Shown here one piece after another: positions 54,549-63,016 of a DNA stretch of 64,000 nt (position 1 is its first letter; every line of letters begins with the position of its first letter). A model generated the notes under the pieces. It ran no database searches and was not told where the DNA came from. It saw nothing but the letters and a program-made list of their open reading frames with translations. The translations under genes and the position numbers were made by a program. The DNA comes from Embleya sp045207785 (GTDB lineage Bacteria; Actinomycetota; Actinomycetes; Streptomycetales; Streptomycetaceae): the NCBI RefSeq assembly GCF_045207785.1, contig NZ_CP108776.1, forward strand, positions 5,580,001 to 5,644,000. Direction: 5' to 3'.

Positions 54549-55325
54549 TCACGCCCGATCCGGCTCCAGGGCCGCGCTGTACGCCGCCACCATCGCCCGC
54601 CGGCAGGCCCGCTCCAACGGCGCCAGCGCGCTCAGCCGGGCCGAGATCTCGGCCGCGCTGACCGCCGCCCCGTCCTCGCCGGTCGCGACCGTCAGCACGG
54701 CGTGGATCCGCCGCGCCTGATCCAGCACCCGTCCGGCCCGCCCCGGGTGGCCCGGCGCGACCCGGGTGTCGGAGTCCTTGCGGTACAGACCGGCCAGGGC
54801 CCGCTGCGCGCCCGGCCCGCTGCCCGCGACGTCGAGCCGGGTCAGGTCGTCGATCGCGTCGCGCATCGCCTCGGCCAGCTCGCGCTCCGCCTCGGCCAGG
54901 AACGGCCCGGGGGCGGGCCGGTCCACCACCTCGGTCATCGTCCACGCGACCCGCACCGTCGCGTCCCCGGCGGGGCCGTGCGTGGTCACCGCGGGCACCA
55001 GGCCGTAGGCCGTCCCCGGTGCCCCGACGGTGATCACCGCCTCGCCCGCGACGAGCGCGAGGTCGTTGAAGGTCGGCGGTCCGGGCAGCGCGAGCGGATC
55101 GCCCGCGACCGGCAGCGCCAGCCGCAGGCCGGTCACGCCCAGTGCCCGCAGCCGACCGAGCGCGAGCGAGAGGCCGACGGGGATGCTCTCCCCGGGCACG
55201 CCGGTCACCCGGTGCGGCTCGTCCGCGCCGACGATCTCGGAGACCGCGTCGTCCGGCGGAACGCGTCCGGCCAACAGGGCATTGCCCCATGCGACGAGAA
55301 GTCCGGAGCGGGGTTCGACATGCAT
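54549..55325 (-). CDS. Conserved protein of unknown function
   Basis: The ATG at 55325 gives 258 residues; a GTG 24 bases upstream is possible. The N-terminal part is a mixed alpha/beta domain (EPRSGLLVAWGNALLAGRV, then LRALGVTGLRLALPVAGDPLALPGPP), the middle has a beta-rich segment (EAVITVGAPGTAYGLVPAVT), and the C-terminal 120 residues are helical and charged. There is no signal peptide or helix for the membrane. I do not recognise a family; similar proteins are common in Streptomyces. Confidence 0.72.
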   Translation of the reverse strand: MHVEPRSGLLVAWGNALLAGRVPPDDAVSEIVGADEPHRVTGVPGESIPVGLSLALGRLRALGVTGLRLALPVAGDPLALPGPPTFNDLALVAGEAVITVGAPGTAYGLVPAVTTHGPAGDATVRVAWTMTEVVDRPAPGPFLAEAERELAEAMRDAIDDLTRLDVAGSGPGAQRALAGLYRKDSDTRVAPGHPGRAGRVLDQARRIHAVLTVATGEDGAAVSAAEISARLSALAPLERACRRAMVAAYSAALEPDRA

Positions 55326-55496
55326 GCGGACAAGCGTAAGGGGCGTCACAGCGCTCCCGGACACGACCGATGGCCGCTCGGTGTCATAGGTTTCTCCCGG
55401 ACCGGGTGCAACAACGCGGACCACTGAGCGAGGCGGCGATCCCACACAAAGGGGTGCCGCCCGGCGGCGTAGCGCACGATGGGGAGCTGGCAGGCG

Positions 55497-56309
55497 ATGA
55501 GCGACGTACTCGAACTGGTTGACGTATCGGTGGTGCGAGACGGACGCGCCCTGGTGGACCAGGTCACCTGGTCCGTCGCGGAAGGCGAGCGCTGGATCGT
55601 CGTCGGACCCAACGGCGCGGGCAAGACCACCATGCTCCAACTGGCGTCGACGTACATGTTCCCCACGACCGGCGCGGTCGCCGTGCTCGGCGAGAAGCTC
55701 GGCACGGTGGACGTGTTCGAGCTGCGCCCGCGGGTGGGGATGGCCTCGGCCGCGCTGACCGACAAGCTGCCGCGCCGTGAGCGGGTCCTGGACATCGTGC
55801 TCACCGCCGCGTACGGCATGACCGCCAAGTGGCACGAGCGCTACGACACCGAGGACGAGGGCCGCGCCCGCCGACTGCTCGACCAGCTCGGCATGGCCGA
55901 ATACATCGACCGCCGCTTCGGCACGCTGTCCGAGGGCGAGCGCAAGCGCGTCCAGATCGCCCGCGCCCTGATGACCGACCCCGAGCTGCTGCTGCTCGAC
56001 GAGCCGGCCGCCGGGCTCGACCTGGGTGGGCGCGAGGACCTGGTGCGCCGGCTCGGCACGCTGGCCGCCGACCCGTACGCGCCGTCGATGATCCTGGTGA
56101 GCCACCACGTCGAGGAGATCCCGCCGGGCTTCACGCACATCCTGATGATCCGTCAGGGCCGGGTGCTCGCGGCGGGTCCGATCGCGGACACGCTCAACTC
56201 GCGCAACCTCTCCAAGTGCTTCGGCCTGCCGCTCATCGTCGAGCAGCAGTACGGCCGTTGGTCCGCGCGCGGGCTGCCGATGCCCGACACGCACGACACG
56301 CAGGACTGA
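55497..56309 (+). CDS. ABC transporter ATP-binding protein (ModF/YlmA-like)
   Basis: This 270-residue ATPase has Walker A GPNGAGKT (37-44), signature LSEGERKRVQIARAL (the SEG form), Walker B LLLLDEPAAGLD and the H-loop in ILVSHHVEEI. LRPRVGMASAALTDKLPRRERVLDIVLTAAYG is unusual between Walker A and the signature and matches stand-alone ATPases like ModF or YlmA. No permease gene adjoins. It may work with an unlinked permease or have a non-transport role. Confidence 0.9.
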   Translation: MSDVLELVDVSVVRDGRALVDQVTWSVAEGERWIVVGPNGAGKTTMLQLASTYMFPTTGAVAVLGEKLGTVDVFELRPRVGMASAALTDKLPRRERVLDIVLTAAYGMTAKWHERYDTEDEGRARRLLDQLGMAEYIDRRFGTLSEGERKRVQIARALMTDPELLLLDEPAAGLDLGGREDLVRRLGTLAADPYAPSMILVSHHVEEIPPGFTHILMIRQGRVLAAGPIADTLNSRNLSKCFGLPLIVEQQYGRWSARGLPMPDTHDTQD

Positions 56310-56375
56310 GCCGAGGCCCGATCTCGGGCTGATCATTCGTCCGAGAACACCCTCCTGATCCGTGCGTCCACGATC

Positions 56376-56381
56376 TACGAT
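56376..56381 (+). promoter_or_regulatory. Putative -10 box of a leaderless promoter for the NfeD-like gene
   Basis: TACGAT ends six bases before the GTG at 56388, with no ribosome-binding site between. Confidence 0.45.
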
Positions 56382-56387
56382 GAGCAC

Positions 56388-56807
56388 GTGGACGCATGGA
56401 TGTGGTGGCTCATCGCGCTCGGGGCGTTCGGCATCTTCGGAGTGCTCACCTCCTTCGTGGAGATGGGCATGTTCGCGGTGGGCGCCGCGGCGGCCGCCGG
56501 CGCCGCCGGATTCGGCGGCAATTTCCTGATCCAGTGCATCGTCTTCGCGGTCGTGTCGATCGCGCTGCTCGTGTTCGTCCGGCCGATCGTCGTACGGCAC
56601 GACAACTCGCCCGGAACGCGCACCGGCATCGAGGCCCTCAAGGGTTCGAGCGCGGTGGTCCTGGAGCGCGTCGACGAGCACGGCGGCCGGATCAAGCTGG
56701 CCGGCGAGGTGTGGTCGGCCCGCAGCCTCGACGTCACGGCCGTGTTCGAGCCCGGCCAGCGCGTGGACGTCGCCGACATCGTGGGTGCCACCGCGGTCGT
56801 GATGTGA
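56388..56807 (+). CDS. NfeD-like membrane protein
   Basis: The protein has 139 residues. Two or three helices (about 5-20, 27-45, 50-65) lead to a C-terminal OB-fold: GIEALKGSSAVVLERVDEHGGRIKLAGEVWSARSLD and a final VDVADIVGATAVV, the NfeDC beta-barrel. Such short NfeD proteins form a pair with SPFH (stomatin-like) proteins, as here with the gene 120 bp downstream; together they are thought to organise membrane microdomains. Confidence 0.92.
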   Translation: MDAWMWWLIALGAFGIFGVLTSFVEMGMFAVGAAAAAGAAGFGGNFLIQCIVFAVVSIALLVFVRPIVVRHDNSPGTRTGIEALKGSSAVVLERVDEHGGRIKLAGEVWSARSLDVTAVFEPGQRVDVADIVGATAVVM

Positions 56808-56927
56808 CGATCCGTTCGTTGACCCAACCGTGTTGACGTCCCACCCGGGGCCGCGAACCTCTAGTGTCGGAGAAGCCCTGGTTTTCAGAGGCAGCCTCAG
56901 GCAAGCAGGACCTCGGGAGAGATCGTG

Positions 56928-58073
56928 ATGGACGCCGCCGTCATCGTCCTGGTCGTACTCGTACTGCTGGTGGTCGTCGCCCTGGTCAAGACGGTCAAGG
57001 TGATCCCCCAGGCGAGTGCCGCCATCGTCGAGCGTTTCGGGCGCTACACCCGCACACTGCACGCGGGACTCAACATCCTCGTGCCGTTCATCGACCGCAT
57101 CCGGCAGATGATCGACCTGCGGGAACAGGTCGTCCCGTTCCCGCCGCAACCGGTCATCACGGAGGACAACCTCGTCGTCCAGATCGACACGGTCATCTAC
57201 TTCCAGGTCACCGACCCGCGCGCGGCCACCTACGAGATCGCCAACTACATCCAGGCGATCGAGCAGCTGACCATCACCACGCTGCGCAACATCATCGGCG
57301 GGATGGACCTCGAACAGACGCTGACCTCGCGCGAGGAGATCAACGCGGGGCTGCGCGGCGTGCTCGACGAGGCCACCGGCCGCTGGGGCATCCGCGTCAA
57401 CCGGGTCGAGCTCAAGGCGATCGAGCCGCCGCCCTCCATCCAGGACTCGATGGAGAAGCAGATGCGCGCCGAGCGGGACAAGCGCGCGGCGATCCTGACC
57501 GCCGAGGGCCACCAGCGCTCGCAGGTGCTCACCGCCGAAGGCGACAAGGAAGCCGCGGTGCTGCGCGCCGAGGGTGAGCGGCAGGCAGCGGTGATCCGCG
57601 CCGAGGGTGAGGCGCGCGCGATCGCGACCGTCTTCGAGGCGATCCACGCGGGCGAGGTCGACAACAAGCTGCTCGCCTACCAATACCTGCAGATGCTGCC
57701 GAAGATCGCCGAGGGCAGCTCGAACAAGCTGTGGATCCTGCCGAGCGAGGTCACCCGGGCCCTGGAGGGCATCGGCGACGCGGTCGGCAACCTGTCCCCG
57801 AACGGCCCCGGCCCCGCTCAGCGGGTACCGCGGGTGCCGATCGAGGAGGAGCCGGCCTGGCCCGGTTCGGGCACCACGCCGCCGCCCGCCCGCCGGTCGC
57901 CGGCCGGAAACGGTGTCTCGACGCCGACACGCCCGCCCCTGTCGCCCGGCGAGCCGCCGGTGGTCCCCGTGCCGCCGCCGGCCGCGCCCAGCGATCCCCC
58001 GCGCCGCGGCGCCCCGCCGGCCGGCGACGTCGAGCCCCCGCACGTCGAGCGCGGGCACCGACCACAGCGTTGA
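56928..58073 (+). CDS. SPFH/band-7 (stomatin-like, QmcA) membrane protein
   Basis: This 381-residue protein has an N-terminal helix (about 3-20), then the SPFH domain (about 25-190): VKVIPQASAAIVERFGRYTRTLHAGLNILVPFIDRI, NLVVQIDTVIYFQVTDPR and GIRVNRVELKAIEPP. A long charged coil follows (MRAERDKRAAILTAEGHQRSQ..., to about 250), then a Pro-rich tail. QmcA-like proteins oligomerise into rings at the membrane. The ATG has GGGAGA seven bases upstream; GTG 56925 is an alternative. It is paired with the NfeD gene. Confidence 0.94.
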   Translation: MDAAVIVLVVLVLLVVVALVKTVKVIPQASAAIVERFGRYTRTLHAGLNILVPFIDRIRQMIDLREQVVPFPPQPVITEDNLVVQIDTVIYFQVTDPRAATYEIANYIQAIEQLTITTLRNIIGGMDLEQTLTSREEINAGLRGVLDEATGRWGIRVNRVELKAIEPPPSIQDSMEKQMRAERDKRAAILTAEGHQRSQVLTAEGDKEAAVLRAEGERQAAVIRAEGEARAIATVFEAIHAGEVDNKLLAYQYLQMLPKIAEGSSNKLWILPSEVTRALEGIGDAVGNLSPNGPGPAQRVPRVPIEEEPAWPGSGTTPPPARRSPAGNGVSTPTRPPLSPGEPPVVPVPPPAAPSDPPRRGAPPAGDVEPPHVERGHRPQR

Positions 58074-58160
58074 TCGGTTCCGCCCTGCTGCGATGATCTT
58101 GCGGTCGCGGGCGCCTCCGGCGTCCGGGGCTCCGGGATCATCGCGGCGAAGCGGGTGGGC

Positions 58161-58931
58161 ATGGGCTGGTTGGAAGCTTTGGCGATCTTCGCCGCGGGGA
58201 TCGCGGCCGGCGGCATCAACGCCGTGGTCGGGTCCGGCACGCTGATCACGTTCCCGGTCCTGCTCGCCTTCGGATACTCACCGGTGACCGCGAACGTGTC
58301 GAACACGATCGGCCTGGTCCCGGGATCGATCAGCGGCGCGATCGGATATCGCCGCGAACTCGTGGGCCAGAAGGACCGGTTGCTGCGCCTGGGCCTGGCA
58401 TCGCTGCTCGGCGGCATCACCGGCGCGATCCTGCTGCTCACCCTCCCGGCCGGCGCCTTCAACGCGATCGTGCCGGTGCTGATCGTGATCGCGCTCGTAC
58501 TCGTGGTGCTCCAGCCGCGGTTGGCCCGGACGCTCGCGGCCCGCCGGGCCGAGAGCGGCTCGGTCGAGGGCGGCCCGCGCCACGGCGGCCCGCTGTTGTG
58601 GGTCGCGGTGTTCGGGACCGGTATCTACGGCGGCTACTTCGGCGCGGCCCAAGGCGTCCTGCTGCTCGCCCTGTTCGGCGTGTTCATCGCCGAAAACCTC
58701 CAGCGGATGAACGCGGTCAAGAACGTGCTCGCGGCGATCGTCAACGGCGTCGCGGCGATCCTGTTCATGATCGTGGCCGACGTCGCGTGGTGGGTCGTCC
58801 TGCTGATCGCCGTCGGCTCGGTGATCGGCGGCCAGATCGGCGCCAAGGTCGGCCGCAAGCTCTCGCCCACGGTCCTGCGCGCGGTGATCGTCGTGGTGGG
58901 CCTGATCGCTGTCGTTCGCCTGCTGCTGTGA
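58161..58931 (+). CDS. TauE/SafE-family membrane transporter
   Basis: The protein has 256 residues and about eight helices in two repeats. GGINAVVGSGTLITFPVLLAFGYSPVTANVSNTIGLVPGSISG and the second-half YGGYFGAAQGVLLLALFGVF with LQRMNAVKNVLAAIVNG are the two TauE signatures. The family exports sulfite, organosulfonates or other anions. ATG 58161 is chosen; GTG 58155 would add two residues. Neighbouring genes do not reveal the substrate. Confidence 0.93.
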   Translation: MGWLEALAIFAAGIAAGGINAVVGSGTLITFPVLLAFGYSPVTANVSNTIGLVPGSISGAIGYRRELVGQKDRLLRLGLASLLGGITGAILLLTLPAGAFNAIVPVLIVIALVLVVLQPRLARTLAARRAESGSVEGGPRHGGPLLWVAVFGTGIYGGYFGAAQGVLLLALFGVFIAENLQRMNAVKNVLAAIVNGVAAILFMIVADVAWWVVLLIAVGSVIGGQIGAKVGRKLSPTVLRAVIVVVGLIAVVRLLL

Positions 58932-58986
58932 GCGCGAATCCGGTTACGCTGATCTTCCCGATCGGCACTACCGGGGAGGTGGCCTG

Positions 58987-59175
58987 ATGGCCCTGGAGAT
59001 GCGCGAGCAGTGCGAACGCTGCGAGGTGGCGCTGAGCGCCCGGGGCCCGGCCCGGATCTGCTCGTACGAGTGCACCTTCTGCGAGCCGTGCAGCGCGACG
59101 ATGGACGACACCTGCCCCAACTGCGGCGGCGAACTGGTGCCCAGGCCCAGGCGGGCGGAACCGGCGCTGGGCTGA
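58987..59175 (+). CDS. DUF1272 small zinc-binding protein
   Basis: The 62-residue product contains C9-x2-C12, ICSYECTFCEPCS (C25, C29, C32, C35) and C43-PN-C46-GGELVPRP, a RING-like arrangement of four pairs of cysteines matching DUF1272. Most likely it binds two zinc ions. Function is unknown. GGAGG at 58975-58979 precedes the ATG. Confidence 0.93.
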   Translation: MALEMREQCERCEVALSARGPARICSYECTFCEPCSATMDDTCPNCGGELVPRPRRAEPALG

Positions 59176-59275
59176 GGACACGCCCCGGCGCGGGTCCTTC
59201 GAACCGCCGCAGGGGGTGCCGGGGGGCTGTGAAACGATGCCGGGGACCCCGACCGTCGGCTCCGGCAGGAGAATC

Positions 59276-60301
59276 GTGGCTGCGCGTACCACCGCCCTCG
59301 GCATGGCCGCCGGGGTAGCTCTCGACGCCGTGTTCGGGGACCCCCGCAGGGGCCACCCCGTGGCCGGGTTCGGCCGTGCCGCCGGCCGGCTGGAACAGGC
59401 GATGTACGCCGACGGCAGAGGGCGCGGCATCGCCTACACCGCGCTGTGCGTGGGGGCCACGACCGCGCTCGGTGTCGGCATCCGCCGGGCGGTCGCCGAT
59501 CGGCCGACGGCCGACTTCGCGGCGACGGCCGTCTGTACCTGGGCCGTCCTCGGCGGCACCACGCTGCGCCGCGAGGCCCGCGCGATCGCCGCGCCGCTGG
59601 TCGCCGGCGACCTGGCCGCGGCGCGCACGGCCCTTCCGCGCCTGGTCGGACGCGACCCCTCCCGCCTCGACGACAAGGGCATCGCGCGCGCCGTCGTCGA
59701 ATCGGTCGCCGAGAACACCTCCGACGCGGTCGTGGCCCCGCTGTTCTGGGGCGCGGTGGCCGGTATCCCGGGCCTGCTCGGCTACCGCGCGATCAACACC
59801 CTCGACGCGATGGTGGGCCACCACAACCCGCGCCACGAGAACTTCGGCTGGGCCTCCGCCCGGCTCGACGACGCCGCCAACTGGATCCCGGCCCGGCTCA
59901 CCGGCCTGCTCACGGTCGCCGCGGCCCCGGTCGTCGGCGGCGACCCGGCCCGCGCCCTGGCCATCCTGCGCCGCGACGGGGCCAGTCATCCCAGCCCGAA
60001 CGCCGGCCGCTGCGAGGCCTCCGCCGCCGGCGCCCTGGACATCACCCTCGGCGGCCGCAACAACTACGCCGGCCGCACCGAGGACCGCCCCCGGCTCGGC
60101 GACGGCCCACCGCCGGGCCCGAGCGACATCGAACGCGCGAACCGGCTCTCCAAGACCGTCGGCCTGGCCGCGGCGGCCCTCGCCGTCGCGGCGGTCGCCA
60201 CCCGAGCCGCCCGAGCCACCGGAGCCGCCCGGCCCGCCGACTCGTCCCGCGCCTCCCGTACCGCCCGGCCCGCGCGCCGCAACCGAAGGGCATCTCGATG
60301 A
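59276..60301 (+). CDS. cobD: Adenosylcobinamide-phosphate synthase CobD/CbiB
   Basis: The GTG at 59276, after AGGAG, gives 341 residues; an ATG at 59237 is a longer alternative. The family pattern is VALDAVFGDPRRGHPVAGFGRAAGRLE, ESVAENTSDAVVAPLFWGAVAGIPGLLGYRAINTLDAMVGHHNPRHENFGWASARLDD, and HPSPNAGRCEASAAGAL. Membrane helices lie between these. The enzyme joins cobyric acid to aminopropanol phosphate. The C-terminus is an Ala/Arg-rich extension of about 50 residues. Its stop overlaps cobQ (ATGA). Confidence 0.95.
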   Translation: MAARTTALGMAAGVALDAVFGDPRRGHPVAGFGRAAGRLEQAMYADGRGRGIAYTALCVGATTALGVGIRRAVADRPTADFAATAVCTWAVLGGTTLRREARAIAAPLVAGDLAAARTALPRLVGRDPSRLDDKGIARAVVESVAENTSDAVVAPLFWGAVAGIPGLLGYRAINTLDAMVGHHNPRHENFGWASARLDDAANWIPARLTGLLTVAAAPVVGGDPARALAILRRDGASHPSPNAGRCEASAAGALDITLGGRNNYAGRTEDRPRLGDGPPPGPSDIERANRLSKTVGLAAAALAVAAVATRAARATGAARPADSSRASRTARPARRNRRASR

Positions 60302-61809
60302 ACGGCGCCATCCTCGTCGCCGGCACCACCTCCGACGCCGGCAAGAGCGTCGTGGTCGCCGGACTGTGCCGCCGGCTCGCGCGCGACGGTGTCAAGGTGG
60401 CGCCGTTCAAGGCGCAGAACATGTCGCTCAACTCGATGGTGACCAACGACGGCGCCGAGATCGGCCGTGCGCAGGCCATGCAGGCCGCCGCCGCGCGGAT
60501 CGAGCCCGAGGCCGTGATGAACCCCGTGCTGCTCAAGCCCGGGGGCCTGATGAGCAGTCAGGTCGTGCTGCTCGGCAAGCCGATCGCCGAGGTCGGCGCG
60601 CTGAACTACCGCGACCTCAAGCCGCGCCTGTTCGAGGCCGTCCTGGACTCGCTCGCCGACCTGCGCTCGCGCTACGACGTCGTGGTGTGCGAGGGAGCCG
60701 GCAGCCCGACCGAGATCAACCTGCGCGACCGCGACATCACCAACATGGGCCTGGCCCGCGCGGCGAACCTGCCCGTCCTGGTCGTCGGCGACATCGACCG
60801 CGGCGGCATCTTCGCGTCCTTCTTCGGCACCCTCGCCCTGCTCTCGCGCGCGGACCAGGAACTGGTCTGCGGCTTCGTGATCAACAAGTTCCGCGGCGAC
60901 GCGCGCCTGCTCGACCCGGCGCTGACCCGGATGCGCGAACTCACCGGCCGCCCCGTCATGGGCGTGCTGCCGTTCCTCGGCGGCCTGTGGCTGGACGTCG
61001 AGGACTCGCTCGCGCTCGACGCCGACCGCGGCACCCCCGAACCGCCGCTGGGCGCGGACATCCTGCGGGTCGCGGTGGTCCGGTTGCCGAGGATCAGCAA
61101 CTTCACCGACATCGACGCCCTGTCCGTCGAACCCGGCGTGGTGCTGCGCTTCGTGAGCACGCCCGGCGAGATCGCCGACGCCGACCTGGTGGTGCTGCCC
61201 GGTACCCGGGCGACCGTCGCCGACCTCGCGTGGTTGCGCGAACGCGGCCTGGACACCGCGCTCGCCAGGCGCGCCGCCGAGGGCCGGCCCGTACTCGGCA
61301 TCTGCGGCGGCTACCAGATGCTCGGACACGAGATCCACGACGACGTGGAGAGCCGCGAGGGCACCGTGCCGGGTCTGGGCCTGCTCCCGATCCGGATACG
61401 CTTCGCCGCCGACAAGACGCTCGCCCGCCCCCGAGGCTGGGCCGGCGGCGAGCCGGTCGGCGCCTACGAGATCCACCACGGCGTCGTCGACGTCGAGGCC
61501 GGCGAGCCGATGTTCACCGCCGCGGACGGCAGCGCGCTCGACGGCTGCCGGGTGGGCGCGGTGGCGGGCACGCTGTGGCACGGCGCGCTGGAGAACGACG
61601 GCTTCCGGCGCGCGTTCCTGGCCCGTACCGCCGAACTGACGGGTCGTCGATTCGTCGTCTCGCCCGACACCTCCTTCGAGGCGGCCCGCCAGCGCCGGCT
61701 CGACGCGCTGGGCGATCTGGTCGCCGACCACCTCGACAACGAGGCCGTCGACCGGCTCATCACACGGGGCGCGCCCCCCGGCATGCCGTTCGTGCCCCCG
61801 GGCGCCTGA
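60298..61809 (+). CDS. cobQ: Cobyric acid synthase CobQ/CbiP
   Basis: The protein has 503 residues. The N-terminal P-loop is GTTSDAGKS at 9-17, with FKAQNMSLNS and VVCEGAGSPTEINLRD. The C-terminal glutaminase-like domain has nucleophile C336 in GICGGYQMLG and His393-His394 in YEIHHG. It amidates adenosylcobyrinic acid a,c-diamide at four positions using glutamine. It is coupled to cobD by four-base overlap, so both act in the late cobalamin pathway. No other cob gene is in the window. Confidence 0.97.
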   Translation: MNGAILVAGTTSDAGKSVVVAGLCRRLARDGVKVAPFKAQNMSLNSMVTNDGAEIGRAQAMQAAAARIEPEAVMNPVLLKPGGLMSSQVVLLGKPIAEVGALNYRDLKPRLFEAVLDSLADLRSRYDVVVCEGAGSPTEINLRDRDITNMGLARAANLPVLVVGDIDRGGIFASFFGTLALLSRADQELVCGFVINKFRGDARLLDPALTRMRELTGRPVMGVLPFLGGLWLDVEDSLALDADRGTPEPPLGADILRVAVVRLPRISNFTDIDALSVEPGVVLRFVSTPGEIADADLVVLPGTRATVADLAWLRERGLDTALARRAAEGRPVLGICGGYQMLGHEIHDDVESREGTVPGLGLLPIRIRFAADKTLARPRGWAGGEPVGAYEIHHGVVDVEAGEPMFTAADGSALDGCRVGAVAGTLWHGALENDGFRRAFLARTAELTGRRFVVSPDTSFEAARQRRLDALGDLVADHLDNEAVDRLITRGAPPGMPFVPPGA

Positions 61810-61912
61810 AGTCCTGGGGAAATACCCCAACCCGCGAACCCCGCGATCGCGGATGATGGGTCCGGGGGCGTACGCGAACGCGAACGACGGGGTACAGGGG
61901 CGGGGGCTCACG

Positions 61913-62800
61913 ATGCGGATCCTGCTGGCCGGAGACACACACGGGAACACCGGACACGTCCGACGACTGCTGGACGCCGCCGCCGCGGCGGACGTCGATG
62001 CGATCTTCCAACTCGGCGACTTCGGCTACTGGGAGCACGAGGCCTCGGGCATCCGCTATCTGGACGCGGTCAACCGCTCCGCCCGCTCGCGCGGCGTCGA
62101 CGTGTACTTCCTGGACGGGAACCACGACAAGACCTCGCTGCTGACCGAGTGCTACGGCGACAGCCGCGACGAACAGGGCTTCCTGATCGTGCGACCCCGC
62201 GTGCGGTACGCGCCGCGCGGGCACCGCTGGTCGTGGCGCGGCATCCGCTTCCTCGCGTTCGGCGGCGCGCTGTCGCTCGACCGCGACCAGCGGCTGGCCG
62301 AGGAGCGCCGGCGCTACGAGAAGGCGCTGCGCAAGGAGGGCTTCCGGCTCGGCGCGGGGCGTCCGCCCGGCGAGGTGCCGGACTTCGCGGGGAGCTTGTG
62401 GTTCCCCGAGGAGCAGGCCGACGACGCCGACGTGGACGCGATCCTGACCGATCGGGCGCCGGTCGACGTGTTGCTCACGCACGACAAGCCGCTGCGCACC
62501 GCGCCCGCGTTCAACCGCAAGGGCGACCCGCGCTGCCTGCCGAACCAGGAGCGTGTGCAGCGCCTCGTGGACGCCTACCGCCCGACCCTGGCCGCGCACG
62601 GGCACCTGCATTTTCGCTACACCGAGGAACTCGCCCACCCGGACGGCTCGTCGACGCGCGTCGAGGGCCTGGCCGCCGACCCGATGGCGTCGTACGACGT
62701 GCCCGGCTACCACGTGCCCGAATCCTGGCTCGTGGTCGACCTCGCGGACCTCGTACCGGCTCTCGGTGCGGGGCCGGTCGAGGCGGAGACCGGTTCCTGA
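61913..62800 (+). CDS. Calcineurin-like metallophosphoesterase
   Basis: This 295-residue protein starts MRILLAGDTHGNTGHVRR (D-x-H metal site), then FQLGDFGYWEH, FLDGNHD and LLTHDKPL, and AHGHLHFRY: all five metal-binding blocks of the fold are present. It hydrolyses phosphodiesters or phosphoproteins. The ATG at 61913 follows CGGGGG by seven bases. It is 103 bp after cobQ in the same direction but has no obvious cobalamin role. Confidence 0.92.
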   Translation: MRILLAGDTHGNTGHVRRLLDAAAAADVDAIFQLGDFGYWEHEASGIRYLDAVNRSARSRGVDVYFLDGNHDKTSLLTECYGDSRDEQGFLIVRPRVRYAPRGHRWSWRGIRFLAFGGALSLDRDQRLAEERRRYEKALRKEGFRLGAGRPPGEVPDFAGSLWFPEEQADDADVDAILTDRAPVDVLLTHDKPLRTAPAFNRKGDPRCLPNQERVQRLVDAYRPTLAAHGHLHFRYTEELAHPDGSSTRVEGLAADPMASYDVPGYHVPESWLVVDLADLVPALGAGPVEAETGS

Positions 62801-63016
62801 CGAACTGTCAGGACGATCGGCGGCCTCTGTATCCCACCCGGCGCGTCCGGACCGAACCCGGCGGCTGACCAGCGGCCGGTACGGGGCGTAACGCTCGTGA
62901 CACCCCCGTGCCGGCGGCCTTCGGGCACGTGGATAACCTCGGCGAACACATGATCGGATCGTCGATCCGGGGCCGGGGGCGGAATCACCGGATCGGTGGT
63001 CCAGGGGAGGGATGGC

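Noticed and set aside
54549..58058. Minus-strand frame of about 1,170 codons opposite the ABC, NfeD and SPFH genes
   Set aside because: Only its last 258 codons (54549-55325) have protein character; the rest is antisense to three recognised genes.
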